The translations under genes and the position numbers were made by a program. A DNA stretch of 64,000 nt, from the NCBI RefSeq assembly GCF_001646945.1, contig NZ_LUTV01000006.1:398584-462583 (forward strand), written 5' to 3'. Shown in pieces: positions 27,154 through 36,696 of the stretch. The notes beneath the pieces are model-generated. The model searched no databases and had not been told where the DNA came from. It saw only the letters and a list, made by a program, of their open reading frames with translations. Source of the DNA: Endozoicomonas ascidiicola. GTDB lineage: Bacteria > Pseudomonadota > Gammaproteobacteria > Pseudomonadales > Endozoicomonadaceae. How positions within the stretch are numbered: position 1 is the stretch's first letter; every line of letters starts with the position of its first letter.

Positions 27154-27945
27154 ATGATTATTCCCATTGACGACCTGAAAGAATGGTTTTACATCCTCTC
27201 AATGGGCACTCCCAGAATTATTGCTCTGTTCACTGTGCTGCCCATATTGCATAAACGAAACCTCGGTGGCGCCATGATTCGTAATGGCATTGCCGCCTGC
27301 CTTGTTTTGTTTATGCACCCTATGCTCACCGAAACCTATTCTGGTGTAGAACCTACTATCTATAACACCGCCGGCATTGTGATCAAAGAAGCATTCATTG
27401 GTGGAATTATCGGGTTCTGTCTGGCCATTCCTTATTGGGCACTGGAGTCTGCAGGCTTTTTCATCGATAACCAACGGGGTGCATCAAGCGCCAGTATCCT
27501 TAACCCATTCTCAGGGGCTGAAACCTCACCCATGGGGATTCTGTTTATGCAGGCTGTCATCGCGCTGGTAATGACCAGTGGCTTGTTTCTGCTCATGCTG
27601 GAAGGCATTATCATCTCATACAAAGTATGGCCGGTATTTTCCTACTTCCCTCAAATCAACCTTGATGCAACCACATTTTTTCTTCTTCAGTTTGATCAGA
27701 TTATCCAAATTTCAATGTGGCTCGCAGCACCGGTCATCATCTGTATGTTTATCAGCGAGTTCGGTCTCGCCCTGATCAGTCGCGCAGCCCCTCAGCTCAA
27801 CGTATTTATTCTGGCCATGCCAATAAAATCAGCAGTAGCCTGCGCTATTCTCGTTGTTTACATGGACACCATTCTAGCGCTGACCCGAAAAAAAATGATG
27901 GGCCTTCCGCAACTGCTTGACTCATTAGGAGTCATCTGGAAATGA
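27154..27945 (+). CDS. sctT: Type III secretion export apparatus protein
   Basis: A 263-residue inner-membrane protein with about seven hydrophobic segments, family SctT/FliR/YscT. Typical blocks: RIIALFTVLPILHKRNLGG near the N-terminus, FFIDNQRGASSASILNPF around residues 105-122, and a C-terminal SRAAPQLNVFILAMPIKSA. It caps the helical SctR-S-T pore. Its stop overlaps the sctU start (ATGA). Confidence 0.96.
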   Translation: MIIPIDDLKEWFYILSMGTPRIIALFTVLPILHKRNLGGAMIRNGIAACLVLFMHPMLTETYSGVEPTIYNTAGIVIKEAFIGGIIGFCLAIPYWALESAGFFIDNQRGASSASILNPFSGAETSPMGILFMQAVIALVMTSGLFLLMLEGIIISYKVWPVFSYFPQINLDATTFFLLQFDQIIQISMWLAAPVIICMFISEFGLALISRAAPQLNVFILAMPIKSAVACAILVVYMDTILALTRKKMMGLPQLLDSLGVIWK

Positions 27946-29006
27946 GCGACGAAAAAACTGAAGACCCCACCCCAAAAAAACTACGGGACGCCCGGCAGAA
28001 AGGACAGGTCGCCCAAAGTAAAGAAGTAACTGGCACATTTACCCTGATCGCCGTGCTTTCCTTGCTCTGGGCGAAAAGTGATGATTTTATCAGTGCTATT
28101 GAAGAAATGGTCATACTGCCTACTCAGTATTATAACGAGCCTTTCGGTCAGGCCTTCAAATTAGTGACCGAAGGCCTTTTGACCAAAACAATAGATTTAC
28201 TCTTACCACTGGTCGCTGTTACTGCCACAGCAGCCATTGCTGGCAATTTAATTCAGTTCGGCTTTCTTTTTTCTGGTGAATCGATAAAGCCCGATATCAA
28301 AAAAATAAACCCCATTGAAGGCGCTAAGAAAATATTTGCTATAAAAAACCTTGTCGAATTTATTAAATCGATTATTAAGGTTGTTTTTTTAAGCTTTGTC
28401 GTTTATCACGTTTTAACCAGCAGCTTGAGGGATATGGTAAATATGCCTTACTGCGGTAAAGATTGTATTCTTCCAATAACCGGCGTTCTGATAAAAAAAT
28501 TGCTAATTTATGCTTTGGCAGCTTTTCTGGTTATTGCCGTTTTGGATTATATGTTTGAGCGTTGGAACTTCATGAAGCAAAACCGGATGACGAAAGATGA
28601 AGTCAAACGTGAACATAAGGAAAGTGAAGGTAGCCCAGAGATAAAGGGTAAACGAAAAGAGATTCACCAGGAAATATTGAACGAGGCTGAAAATACCGGA
28701 AAATCAGACGTCGTCATCAAAAACCCTACTCACCTGGCCATTGGCCTGCAATATCGTCAGGGCAAAACACCTCTACCATTAGTTACTGTAAAGGGTCGGG
28801 GAGGACGCGCCCGCTTCATCGTTAAAATAGCTGAAAAGGAGGGAATACCGGTACTTGAAAACGTCCCCCTGGCTCATGCCCTATTTCACCTGAACATTGC
28901 CGATTTTATTCCGGGAGATCTCATTGAACCCGTTGCCGAAGTCTTCCGCTGGGTTCAGGAAATTAAAGAGCAGCAGCAGAAAAATGAAACACCGGCTGAC
29001 GACTAA
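27942..29006 (+). CDS. sctU: Type III secretion autoprotease/substrate switch protein
   Basis: A 354-residue protein of the SctU/FlhB family. The N-terminus EKTEDPTPKKLRDARQKGQVAQSKE is the family signature; four membrane helices follow (about 30-55, 80-110, 135-160, 185-205). The cytoplasmic domain has the self-cleavage site NPTH at 261-264, which after cleavage lets the system switch from needle to effector export. It overlaps sctT by 4 bases and is the last gene of the operon, ending 19 bases from the convergent aldolase gene. Confidence 0.97.
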   Translation: MSDEKTEDPTPKKLRDARQKGQVAQSKEVTGTFTLIAVLSLLWAKSDDFISAIEEMVILPTQYYNEPFGQAFKLVTEGLLTKTIDLLLPLVAVTATAAIAGNLIQFGFLFSGESIKPDIKKINPIEGAKKIFAIKNLVEFIKSIIKVVFLSFVVYHVLTSSLRDMVNMPYCGKDCILPITGVLIKKLLIYALAAFLVIAVLDYMFERWNFMKQNRMTKDEVKREHKESEGSPEIKGKRKEIHQEILNEAENTGKSDVVIKNPTHLAIGLQYRQGKTPLPLVTVKGRGGRARFIVKIAEKEGIPVLENVPLAHALFHLNIADFIPGDLIEPVAEVFRWVQEIKEQQQKNETPADD

Positions 29007-29025
29007 CGCCAGCCATTTGTATCAC

Positions 29026-30054
29026 TTATATCAAGCCCTTTTCTTTTGCCATCGTTAGCGCCAGATCTTCAATCATATCTTCCTGACCACCCACCGTTCC
29101 TCGACGACCTAACTCTGCCAGAATATCCCGAGCCGATACGCCGTACTTGGCAGAGGCACGTTTAGCAAACAGCAAGAAAGAAGAATAGACGCCGGCATAC
29201 CCTAGCGTCAGCGCATCACGATCAATCCGAATGGGCTGATCCATCATAGGCACTACCAGATCTTCAGCTACATCACTGATTTTATAAAGATCTACGCCAC
29301 TCTCGACACCCATTCTGTTCAGCACCGCGACAAAGACTTCCAACGGCGTGTTCCCAGCTCCAGCACCAAGGCCCGCAACCGAACCGTCAATTCGAGCAGC
29401 ACCAGCCTCAATAGCAGACAGTGAGTTGGCAATTCCCATGCCCAAATTGTGATGACCGTGAAAGCCGATTTCAGTTTCAGGCTTAAGCTCTGAGCGTAAC
29501 AAACCAATTTTCGCAGTCACTTCATCCGGCAACATATAGCCGGCAGAATCCGTACAATAAATGCAGTTCGCGCCATAGCTTTCCATCAGTCTGGCCTGCT
29601 CCAGAATTTTCTCCGGGCTAACCATATGTGCCATCATCAAGAAGCCCACGGTGTCCATGCCCATTTTCGCAGACATTCCAATATGCTGTTCCGAAACATC
29701 CGCTTCAGTACAGTGAGTGGCCACACGAATAGTGGACACACCGAAATCTTTGGCCATTCGCAAATGGTCCAGAGTGCCAATACCTGGCAGCTGCAATGCG
29801 GATACCTTGGCATTTTTCATTTTAGGAATAACGGCATCCAAATACTCTTCATCACTGTGAGCAGGAAAACCATAGTTGACCGAGGCGCCACCTAAGCCAT
29901 CGCCATGAGTCACTTCAATTAAAGGAATACCTGCGTCGTCCATTGCGGTGGCGATATTCACCATCTCATCCAGAGAAATTTGATGACGCTTGGCGTGCAT
30001 GCCATCCCGCAGGCACATATCGTGGAGAGTGACTTTTTTTCCATTCAGGTTCAT
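29026..30054 (-). CDS. mhpE: 4-hydroxy-2-oxovalerate aldolase
   Basis: Splits 4-hydroxy-2-oxo acids into pyruvate and an aldehyde that is channelled to the partner dehydrogenase. The 342-residue protein is of the HMGL/DRE-TIM type: [11 protein letters not shown] (16-26), the [15 protein letters not shown] metal site, and [12 protein letters not shown]. It is two bases downstream of the acylating dehydrogenase gene. In aromatic degradation this is MhpE/BphI; in the steroid context around it the equivalent would be TesG (HsaF), acting on the C5 dienoate from rings A/B. Confidence 0.95.
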
Positions 30055-30056
30055 TG

Positions 30057-30971
30057 TTATTCTCCACGTGCCGGAAGGGTGATGGCGCCGTTAGCCGCTT
30101 CTTCAGCAAACATTTCTGCCGTTCGTAAACCGGCAGCAGTCATAATATCCAGATTACCCGCGTACTTAGGCAGAAAGTCACCAAGCCCTTCCACTTCCAT
30201 AAACATAGTTACTCGATTGCCATCAAAGACCGGACCATTAACCAGACGATAGCCCGGCACATATTTCTGAACTTCTGCCACCATATCGTGTACCGACCGG
30301 GTGATTGCCACTTGATCTGGTTCATTTTCCGTCAGGCAGTGAATCGTGTCCCGCATAATTAATGGAGGCTCTGCGGGATTAATAACAATGATCGCCTTGC
30401 CTTTTTTAGCACCACCCACTTTCTCAACAGCACCAGACGTGGTTCTGGTAAATTCATCAATATTTTGTCGTGTACCTGGACCGACAGAACGTGAGGAAAC
30501 CGTGGCCACAATTTCACCGTATTCTACGGCCTGTACTTGTGACACCGCTGCCACCATAGGAATGGTCGCTTGACCACCACAAGTCACCATATTCACATTC
30601 AGCTTAAGCGCTTCCGTATGCTCTTTCAGATTAACCGGTGGCACACAGAACGGGCCAATAGCTGCTGGTGTCAGATCCACCATAATCACACCAAGCTCAT
30701 TTAATTTTCGACTGTTCTCCTCATGAACATAGGCTGACGTCGCATCAAATGCGATGCGAATGTCGTCTTTAATCACATGAGGCAATACGCCATCAACACC
30801 TTCCGCCGAGGTATTAATTCCCATTTCACGGGCACGCTTCAATCCTTCAGACTCCGGATCTATTCCCACCATCCAAACCGGTTCAATCCACTCTGAACGC
30901 TGCATTTTCATCAATAAATCAGTACCAATATTACCTGGCCCGATAATCACAGCTTTCAATTTTTTAGTCAT
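30057..30971 (-). CDS. mhpF: Acetaldehyde/propanal dehydrogenase (acylating)
   Basis: Oxidises the aldehyde released by the aldolase to acyl-CoA with NAD and coenzyme A. The 304-residue protein has the Rossmann motif GPGNIGTDL (12-20) and the catalytic cysteine in [11 protein letters not shown] (about 136), followed by the [17 protein letters not shown] dimerisation block. It forms an obligate channelling complex with the aldolase encoded two bases downstream. Equivalent to TesF/HsaG in steroid degraders. Confidence 0.96.
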
Positions 30972-30976
30972 TATTC

Positions 30977-31768
30977 TTATTCTCCAAACGACACCGCAGA
31001 TCGGCCAAGGCCTTCAATCTCGAGTTCCATAACATCCCCCGCCTGCACAGGTTCAAGAGGCACCAGAGAACCGGAAAGAATAATTTCCCCCGCTTTGAAG
31101 GGAATACCAAATTCACCGAGGGTATTTGCTAACCAGGCGACGGCAGTCAAAGGATTACCTTGAACCGCGGAACCCAAACCTTCGCTGATTAACTGACCAT
31201 TTTTATAGACTTTCATTTGTGCTGATGGCAGGTCGATAGTTGCTGGGTCAACCTCCGTATCCCCCAATACAAACACTCCGCAGGAAGCGTTATCTGCCAC
31301 CGTGTCCTGAATATTGATTTGCCAGTTATGAATCCGTGAGTCTACGATTTCGAAGCAAGGCATGACACATTCTGTTGCCTCCAGAACATCCTGTTCTGTG
31401 ATGCCTGGACCAACCAAATCTTGTTTCAATTTAAACGCAATTTCCCCTTCTGCACGGGGTTGAATTAACTTATTATCTGAGCAAGAAATGGTGTCACCGT
31501 TTTTGAACCACATCTCTTCTGTGATAAAACCAAAATCCGGCTGGTGTACATTGAGCATGTCTTGAACCGCTTTGGAGGTCACACCAATCTTTTTCCCAAT
31601 AACCCGATCTCCAGACTCTACCCGTCGTTTAACCACATAAAGGGAAATGTGATACGCATCTTCTACCGTGATATCGGTCTCACGGCTGGTTAATGGTTCA
31701 ACGGTTTTTCCTGTCGTAAGAGCCCTATAAAGCTCATCGCCATACTTCACTCTGCTCTGATTATCCAT
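30977..31768 (-). CDS. mhpD: 2-hydroxypenta-2,4-dienoate hydratase family protein
   Basis: Adds water to 2-hydroxy-2,4-dienoates to give 4-hydroxy-2-oxo acids for the aldolase. The start at 31768 is preferred: it gives 263 residues (family 260-269), AAGAG lies four bases upstream, and longer in-frame starts (31807, 31837) run into a likely operator at 31835-31854. Fumarylacetoacetase-fold motifs are present: [10 protein letters not shown], the metal-binding [17 protein letters not shown] and [15 protein letters not shown]. First gene of a hydratase-dehydrogenase-aldolase operon; TesE/HsaE equivalent in steroid degraders. Confidence 0.93.
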
Positions 31769-31834
31769 TGTACTCTTATTCTTCTTATTGAAATTTCCAG
31801 TTACAAGCATTCTTCCAATGGCACGGTACAGTCT

Positions 31835-31854
31835 CATCGTCCAACAAGACTAAT
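31835..31854. promoter_or_regulatory. Candidate operator in steroid-gene divergent spacer
   Basis: CATCGTCCAACAAGACTAAT, an imperfect dyad (TAGTC/GACGA on the other strand). A near-identical site, CATCGTCCAAGGAGACTAAG, is at 42060-42079, and a longer palindrome containing AATCGTCCAT lies at 39165-39196. All three are upstream of steroid-type genes. It lies between the hydratase operon and the divergent SDR gene. Confidence 0.45.
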
Positions 31855-31918
31855 ACAGCCCGAAAACGAATCAGTAACATCTCTACAACGATATTTAGAG
31901 ATCAAGGCAGGATGTCGA

Positions 31919-32710
31919 ATGAACAACCCATTGGATTTTTCAGGCAAAGTAGTACTTGTCACCGGCGGTGGTAAAGGTGTTGGTAAAGGAATTTCTGAAC
32001 GCTATCTCGAACAGGGAGCCAGTGTCGTTATCTGTGGTCGGAGGGAGCCAGAAGAACTACCAGCAGCAAAAGATCAAAACGGAAATATTAATACTGCAAC
32101 CTTCTTCTCCTGTGATGTCCGCGACCTCGAGCAAGTCGATACGCTAACTCACTCAATCATCGAACAATTTGGCCGCCTGGATGTATTGGTCAATAATGCC
32201 GGTGGAGCACCCCATGCGGATGCGGCGACTGTTTCCCCACGGTTTTCTGAATCTATTCTTAGATTAAACCTGATCGCTCCCTTGAACCTCTGTCAAAAAG
32301 CTAATGCGGTCATGCAGAAGCAGGCTGAGGGTGGAAACATAATCAATATCTGTAGTGTAAGTGCTAAAAGACCATCGCCAGGCACCGCCGCGTACGGTGC
32401 TGCAAAAGCCGGATTATTAAACCTTTCTCAATCTTTGGCGGTGGAATGGGCGCCGAAAGTGCGGGTTAATGCTGTGACTGCCGGACTGATCCGGACGGAG
32501 CAGTCACATCTTCATTATGGGGACGAAGAAGGTATTTCAAATGTAGCAAAAACGATTCCATTACAACGGATGGCAAACCCCAGCGATATCGGTGACACCT
32601 GCCTTTATTTAGCTTCTCCTCTTGCATCTTATGTCACCGGTGCGGATATCACAGTACACGGTGGAGGCGAGAAACCTTCGTTTTTGAATGCACATGAGAA
32701 AAACGAATGA
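31919..32710 (+). CDS. SDR family oxidoreductase
   Basis: A 263-residue short-chain dehydrogenase. It has the cofactor motif TGGGKGVGKG (15-24), NNAGG, the catalytic Ser in NICSVSAKR and the YGAAKAG pair (Tyr and Lys). The C-terminal end, DITVHGGGEKPSFL, is typical of acyl-CoA-acting SDRs found in steroid-catabolic clusters. The exact substrate is unknown. It is divergent from the hydratase operon, with a candidate operator 65 bases upstream, and ends five bases from the convergent Myb gene. Confidence 0.88.
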   Translation: MNNPLDFSGKVVLVTGGGKGVGKGISERYLEQGASVVICGRREPEELPAAKDQNGNINTATFFSCDVRDLEQVDTLTHSIIEQFGRLDVLVNNAGGAPHADAATVSPRFSESILRLNLIAPLNLCQKANAVMQKQAEGGNIINICSVSAKRPSPGTAAYGAAKAGLLNLSQSLAVEWAPKVRVNAVTAGLIRTEQSHLHYGDEEGISNVAKTIPLQRMANPSDIGDTCLYLASPLASYVTGADITVHGGGEKPSFLNAHEKNE

Positions 32711-32715
32711 CAATG

Positions 32716-33918
32716 TCACTGCTCCTTACATCGATTCAATTCAATGAAGGTAACGGAAAGCAAGCGGCTTTGACCATTTGTAAAATGGTCAAAGCACAAT
32801 TTCCCATCCTGAACTGAACCTTTAAGGATCAAGAAGTCAGAGTCACTCTCATCTAAGCCGGTCTGTTGTCTCAGATCAACATTATTATCAACGGAACATA
32901 GATAATGCTGAGCTACCCCAGCCTCCTGCTTTCTTTTAAGCGTTGTATACCAGTGATTTTTTATAGCATTGTCAGTCCTGCCAGGCATTTCTCTGGCGAG
33001 CTCAGCCCACCTTGTCCCACGCTTTGCAACAAAACCTGTAATCTGCTTGTCTTCTTCTGGAGACCAGTAGCCATGTTTAATTTCGCTAGAAAGCTGGCTT
33101 GTCCAGCGTTCACGGCACTGTTTACCTATCCTGCCCGGCACTTCCTGAGCGACTTTAGACCAACGACTGCCATGATTTTTGACTGCACTTCTTAAGCATT
33201 GGTCTTCTTCTGCAGTCCAACTACCAGTCTTTTTATAGATAGTACTTGTACTATCTATAACCCTATCAACTGATGAATCAAAATAACCACTTCCACTGCT
33301 CACAGTAATAGTAGAAGGCTCAATTTTTGGGACTTTGGGAGGCTTAACCTTCACTGTTTCAGTATCTGAATTACCATTTAATGCCCTTTGCCGTAATTCC
33401 AACTCTGTTCTGCTCGTTGAAAGAAAAGGGCGACAACTACTTGTATTCTTCCACTGACCATCCAACTCATTTTTGTCTTTATCGCTACCAATATCACTAT
33501 CACTGCCAGGCTCCCATATAAAACAAGGCGATTCTATATTCCGCAATGTGTACTCAGAGAACTGTTGCTTTCTCCTGTTTTGCACCCGAGCACTCAAACT
33601 ATGATGCCTTTCTTGAACAACACAGCTTTCATCTTGTTTTACATCCGATAAAGTCAGAATTTTTCTGCTGCTGATATTTTCAATATGAGCAGCTTTATTT
33701 CCAGAATCAAAGTACACATCCGGCTTGGCACAGAAGCCATAGTAGTTCGATAAACCATTAACAGGCTTAAACAAAGGCTGTATTTCTTGTGGGCTAACTA
33801 CTCCTAGTTCCCTATCGAAACATTTGAACTCTGAATATACTGAACCTGAAGAAACCTCCTGCGTACCTGCAGGAGCGGACTGGTTACAGGAACTTTCCAA
33901 TTTAGTATTAATATTCAT
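32716..33918 (-). CDS. R2R3-type Myb DNA-binding protein (eukaryote-like), candidate nucleomodulin
   Basis: A 400-residue protein with two tandem Myb/SANT repeats at about 231-277 and 283-329. The Trp pattern is perfect: 234, 253, 272 in the first repeat and 285, 304, 323 in the second, each 19 apart. The recognition helices read [11 protein letters not shown] and [12 protein letters not shown], which match animal c-Myb repeats 2 and 3 as I recall them. The first 230 residues are Ser/Gln-rich, of low complexity and without a signal peptide; a Lys/Pro segment ([13 protein letters not shown]) precedes the repeats. Bacterial regulators do not normally use this domain. With a T3SS nearby, the likeliest role is a secreted protein acting on host chromatin, but this is inference. 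It lies 67 bases after the thiolase gene on the same strand. Confidence 0.85.
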
Positions 33919-33985
33919 GAAATCGAAACTTCTTATTTGGTGTAATTATGACTACAACCACATACAAAAGTTTCGACTACGTGCA

Positions 33986-35188
33986 TCAAATAATTTCAAA
34001 CAGCCCGGCAGCCCCCATCCCACCACCAATGCACATGGTAGTAACCACGTACTTCACGCCACGACGCTTACCTTCCAATAACGCATGGCCCACCATACGG
34101 GCGCCGGACATACCAAATGGATGACCAATCGCAATGGCTCCACCATTCACATTCAAGTTCTCATCAGGAATGCCCAATTGGTCACGACAATAAATGACCT
34201 GACAGGCAAAGGCTTCGTTCAATTCCCATAAGCCAATGTCGTCCATTTTCAATCCATGCCGCTTCAGCAACTTTGGAATGGCAAAAACAGGACCAATTCC
34301 CATTTCATCAGAAGCGCAACCCGCCACCGCAAGGCCACGATAAATACCCAGTGGCTCAAGCCCTTTCTGTTCAGCCAATTTGTTGCTCATCAGTACAGAA
34401 GCCGATGCACCATCCGACAACTGAGAAGCATTACCCGCAGTAATAAAACGCCCTTCTTTAATTCTACGACCCTCTTTCCAGACCGGCTGTAAGCTGTTTA
34501 AGCTTTCCAGTGTTGCGCCAGGTCGGTTACATTCATCTCGGTTCAGTAGCACCTCTTCATAGGTGACTTCTTTCGTCTCTTTATTAAATACACTTTTCAC
34601 CGATGTCATTGGAACAATTTCATCTGAAAACAACCCAAGCTCCTGCGCTCTGGCGGTTCTTAACTGACTTTGCAGGCTGTATTCATCCTGCGCTTCCCGG
34701 GAAATCCCATACCTCTCAGCCACCACTTCAGCCGTTTCAATCATTGGCATATACGCTTCAGGATCATATCCAGTTACTGTCGTCGAAACATTTCGATAGG
34801 TATTTTTGTGCTTATTTTGCACCAGTGAAATGGATTCAAGCCCACCAGCAACCGCAATATCCAGCTCATCACACATAATACTTTTTGCGGCAGTGGCAAT
34901 GGTCATCAAGCCAGAAGAACATTGTCGCTCCATTGCCATACCCGGAACCGAAGCAGGCAAACCACCAGCAATGGCACATAAACGACCAAGGTTATAAGAC
35001 TGGGTGCCCTGTTGTGCGGCTGCGCCAATCAACACATCATCCACTTCACCGGCTTCGATACCCGCACGCTTGACCGCTTCACGAACAACATGCCCACCCA
35101 TGGCCGGTGCTTCGGTGTCATTAAATGCACCTCGAAACGCTTTCCCGATCGCGGTTCGAGCCGTTGAAACAATAACAGCATCTTTCAT
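33986..35188 (-). CDS. Acetyl-CoA acyltransferase (thiolase), steroid beta-oxidation type
   Basis: A 400-residue degradative thiolase. The acylated cysteine is Cys90 ([10 protein letters not shown]), the His is in [16 protein letters not shown], and the second cysteine in [10 protein letters not shown]. It cleaves 3-oxoacyl-CoA with CoA. The sequence resembles the FadA5/FadA6 type used for sterol side chains or C/D rings, and it neighbours other steroid-type genes. AGGA precedes the start by about ten bases. The MITE at 35222-35431 separates it from the upstream MaoC gene, so it may now depend on read-through or a promoter in the MITE. Confidence 0.93.
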
Positions 35189-35221
35189 TATTTTTATTCC
35201 TGTATGCGTTGTTTTTTTATT

Positions 35222-35431
35222 TAGGGTCTATTGACGTTTTGTTGCGAGTCTCAGTGGCTCAGAAAAACGTCAACCGCGCGAAAGGGTTGCGCCGTGCGTA
35301 GTCATTCTACGCCAAGCAAGCCTGACAAAGCGGGTGGCGTTTTTCTGAGTCACCCGAAGGGCGGTTCAGGGTGTCCCTTATACCCTCGGGCATGATCCGC
35401 TGAGCACGCAACGAAACGTCAATAGACCCTA
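35222..35431. mobile_element. 210-bp MITE with 25-bp terminal inverted repeats
   Basis: The left end TAGGGTCTATTGACGTTTTG (35222 on, repeat to 35246) is repeated in inverse at 35407-35431 with one mismatch in 25. TA at both outer edges fits a TA target duplication, as for IS630/Tc1-type elements. Inside, CTCAGAAAAACG (35259-35270) and CGTTTTTCTGAG (35338-35349) form a second inverted pair. No open frame is present. It sits within a steroid gene operon; the MaoC stop codon lies inside its right end. Confidence 0.82.
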
Positions 35432-35883
35432 GGGTAATAGCGGGAAATAGTGTCTACGACACAGGCCGGCCGGGCTTCATTTTCAATCTCAACCGTTACA
35501 CGAACCGTTGATTGAAGTCCGCCCTTTACCTCTTCTACTTTAATTAACTCACCAACACCGCGCACTTTGGAGCCGACTATGACACTGTTTGGAAATCGAA
35601 TTTTATCCGTGCCATAGTTCACACCCATGCTGATACCCTGAACATCCATAATCTCCGGCAAAAATAGATTCACCAGAGATAGCGTCAAGTAACCATGGGC
35701 AATGCAGGCACCAAACGGCCCTTCTTTTGCCCGCGCAGGATCAACGTGAATCCATTGATGATCGCCGGTTGCTTCCGCAAACAGGTTGATACGATCCTGA
35801 TCAATAGTCAGCCACTGACTTTCACCCAGCACTTGCCCTACTTTATCTTTCAACTCATAAGGCGTTTTGAAAATGGTCGTCAT
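35419..35883 (-). CDS. MaoC family enoyl-CoA hydratase/dehydratase
   Basis: A 154-residue single hot-dog-fold hydratase. The R-hydratase motif is visible as FAEATGDHQWIHVDPARA (35-52, catalytic Asp and His), followed by GPFGACIAHGYLTLSL. It would hydrate an enoyl-CoA in beta-oxidation, here probably of steroid ring or side-chain intermediates. It overlaps neither neighbour but sits two bases after the SDR gene. Its last codons (RVY) and TGA stop are read from the terminal repeat of a MITE, so the original C-terminus was altered slightly. Confidence 0.9.
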   Translation of the reverse strand: MTTIFKTPYELKDKVGQVLGESQWLTIDQDRINLFAEATGDHQWIHVDPARAKEGPFGACIAHGYLTLSLVNLFLPEIMDVQGISMGVNYGTDKIRFPNSVIVGSKVRGVGELIKVEEVKGGLQSTVRVTVEIENEARPACVVDTISRYYPRVY

Positions 35884-35885
35884 TA

Positions 35886-36668
35886 CTACGCCCTCTGACT
35901 ACTGGCAGAAATCACTTCTCCAGCCATATAGGAACTGTAATCACTGGCGAGGAACATCATGATATTGGCAATTTCCCAAACCTCCGCTGCACGACCAAAG
36001 GCTTCTTTTGATGCCAGCTGCTCCAGCAAATCCTGTGGGGCTGACTTACGAAGAAAATCATGAAGGGCGATACTAGGGCTGACGGCATTTATGCGGATGC
36101 CGTGCTCCGCCGCCTCCAATGCTGAGCACCGGGTTAATGCCATTACGCCGGCTTTTGCGGCGGCATAATGCGCTTGTTCTTTTTGCGCGCGCCAGCCCAG
36201 CACTGAAGCGTTGTTCACGATAACGCCCTGTTTTCTAGCTATCATTTTTGGCAAGATTGCCCGAGTCATGCGCATGGTGCCCGTCAACGTGACATCCAAT
36301 ACACGGTTCCACTCCGCATCTTCCATCTCAACAATCAGCTTTGAGCCACCAAGACCTGCGTTATTAATCAACACATCCACGCCTTGCATTTGCTCTTCTG
36401 CTTCTGCAACCAACGCCTGAACCTGAGACTCATCTGTGACATTACACACCTTTGTGTAAATGGCTTTGAGGCCAGTGGCTGCTTTGATTTTTTCTGCAGC
36501 GTCATTCAAACGTCCATCGTGAATATCGCTGATCATCAATGCACGACAACCTTCTTCTGCTGCTCTCAGTGCCGCAGAAAAACCAATACCTGCACCTGCC
36601 GCTGCAGTAATTAATACGGACTTCCCTTTCAGTAGCTGATGCCCCTGAACATATTCCGGGTTCAACAT
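35886..36668 (-). CDS. SDR family oxidoreductase, IpdF-like
   Basis: A 260-residue short-chain dehydrogenase with TAAAGAGIG (21-29), INNAGLGG, NNASVLGWRA and the catalytic YAAAKAG. The blocks VIVNNASVLGWRAQKEQAHY and GEVISASSQ closely resemble, from memory, actinobacterial IpdF (Rv3559c), which reduces a hydroxylated HIP-CoA intermediate during degradation of steroid rings C and D. The neighbouring FadE30-like gene supports this. Two bases separate it from the MaoC gene; it is part of the operon 39.1-35.4 kb. Confidence 0.85.
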   Translation of the reverse strand: MLNPEYVQGHQLLKGKSVLITAAAGAGIGFSAALRAAEEGCRALMISDIHDGRLNDAAEKIKAATGLKAIYTKVCNVTDESQVQALVAEAEEQMQGVDVLINNAGLGGSKLIVEMEDAEWNRVLDVTLTGTMRMTRAILPKMIARKQGVIVNNASVLGWRAQKEQAHYAAAKAGVMALTRCSALEAAEHGIRINAVSPSIALHDFLRKSAPQDLLEQLASKEAFGRAAEVWEIANIMMFLASDYSSYMAGEVISASSQRA

Positions 36669-36696
36669 AACTTTACTCCCGATGTTGTTATTGTAA

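Noticed and set aside
31769..31837. N-terminal extension of the 2-hydroxypentadienoate hydratase
   Set aside because: The extra 23 residues are not typical of the family, and the longest start overlaps the candidate operator shared with 42060-42079.
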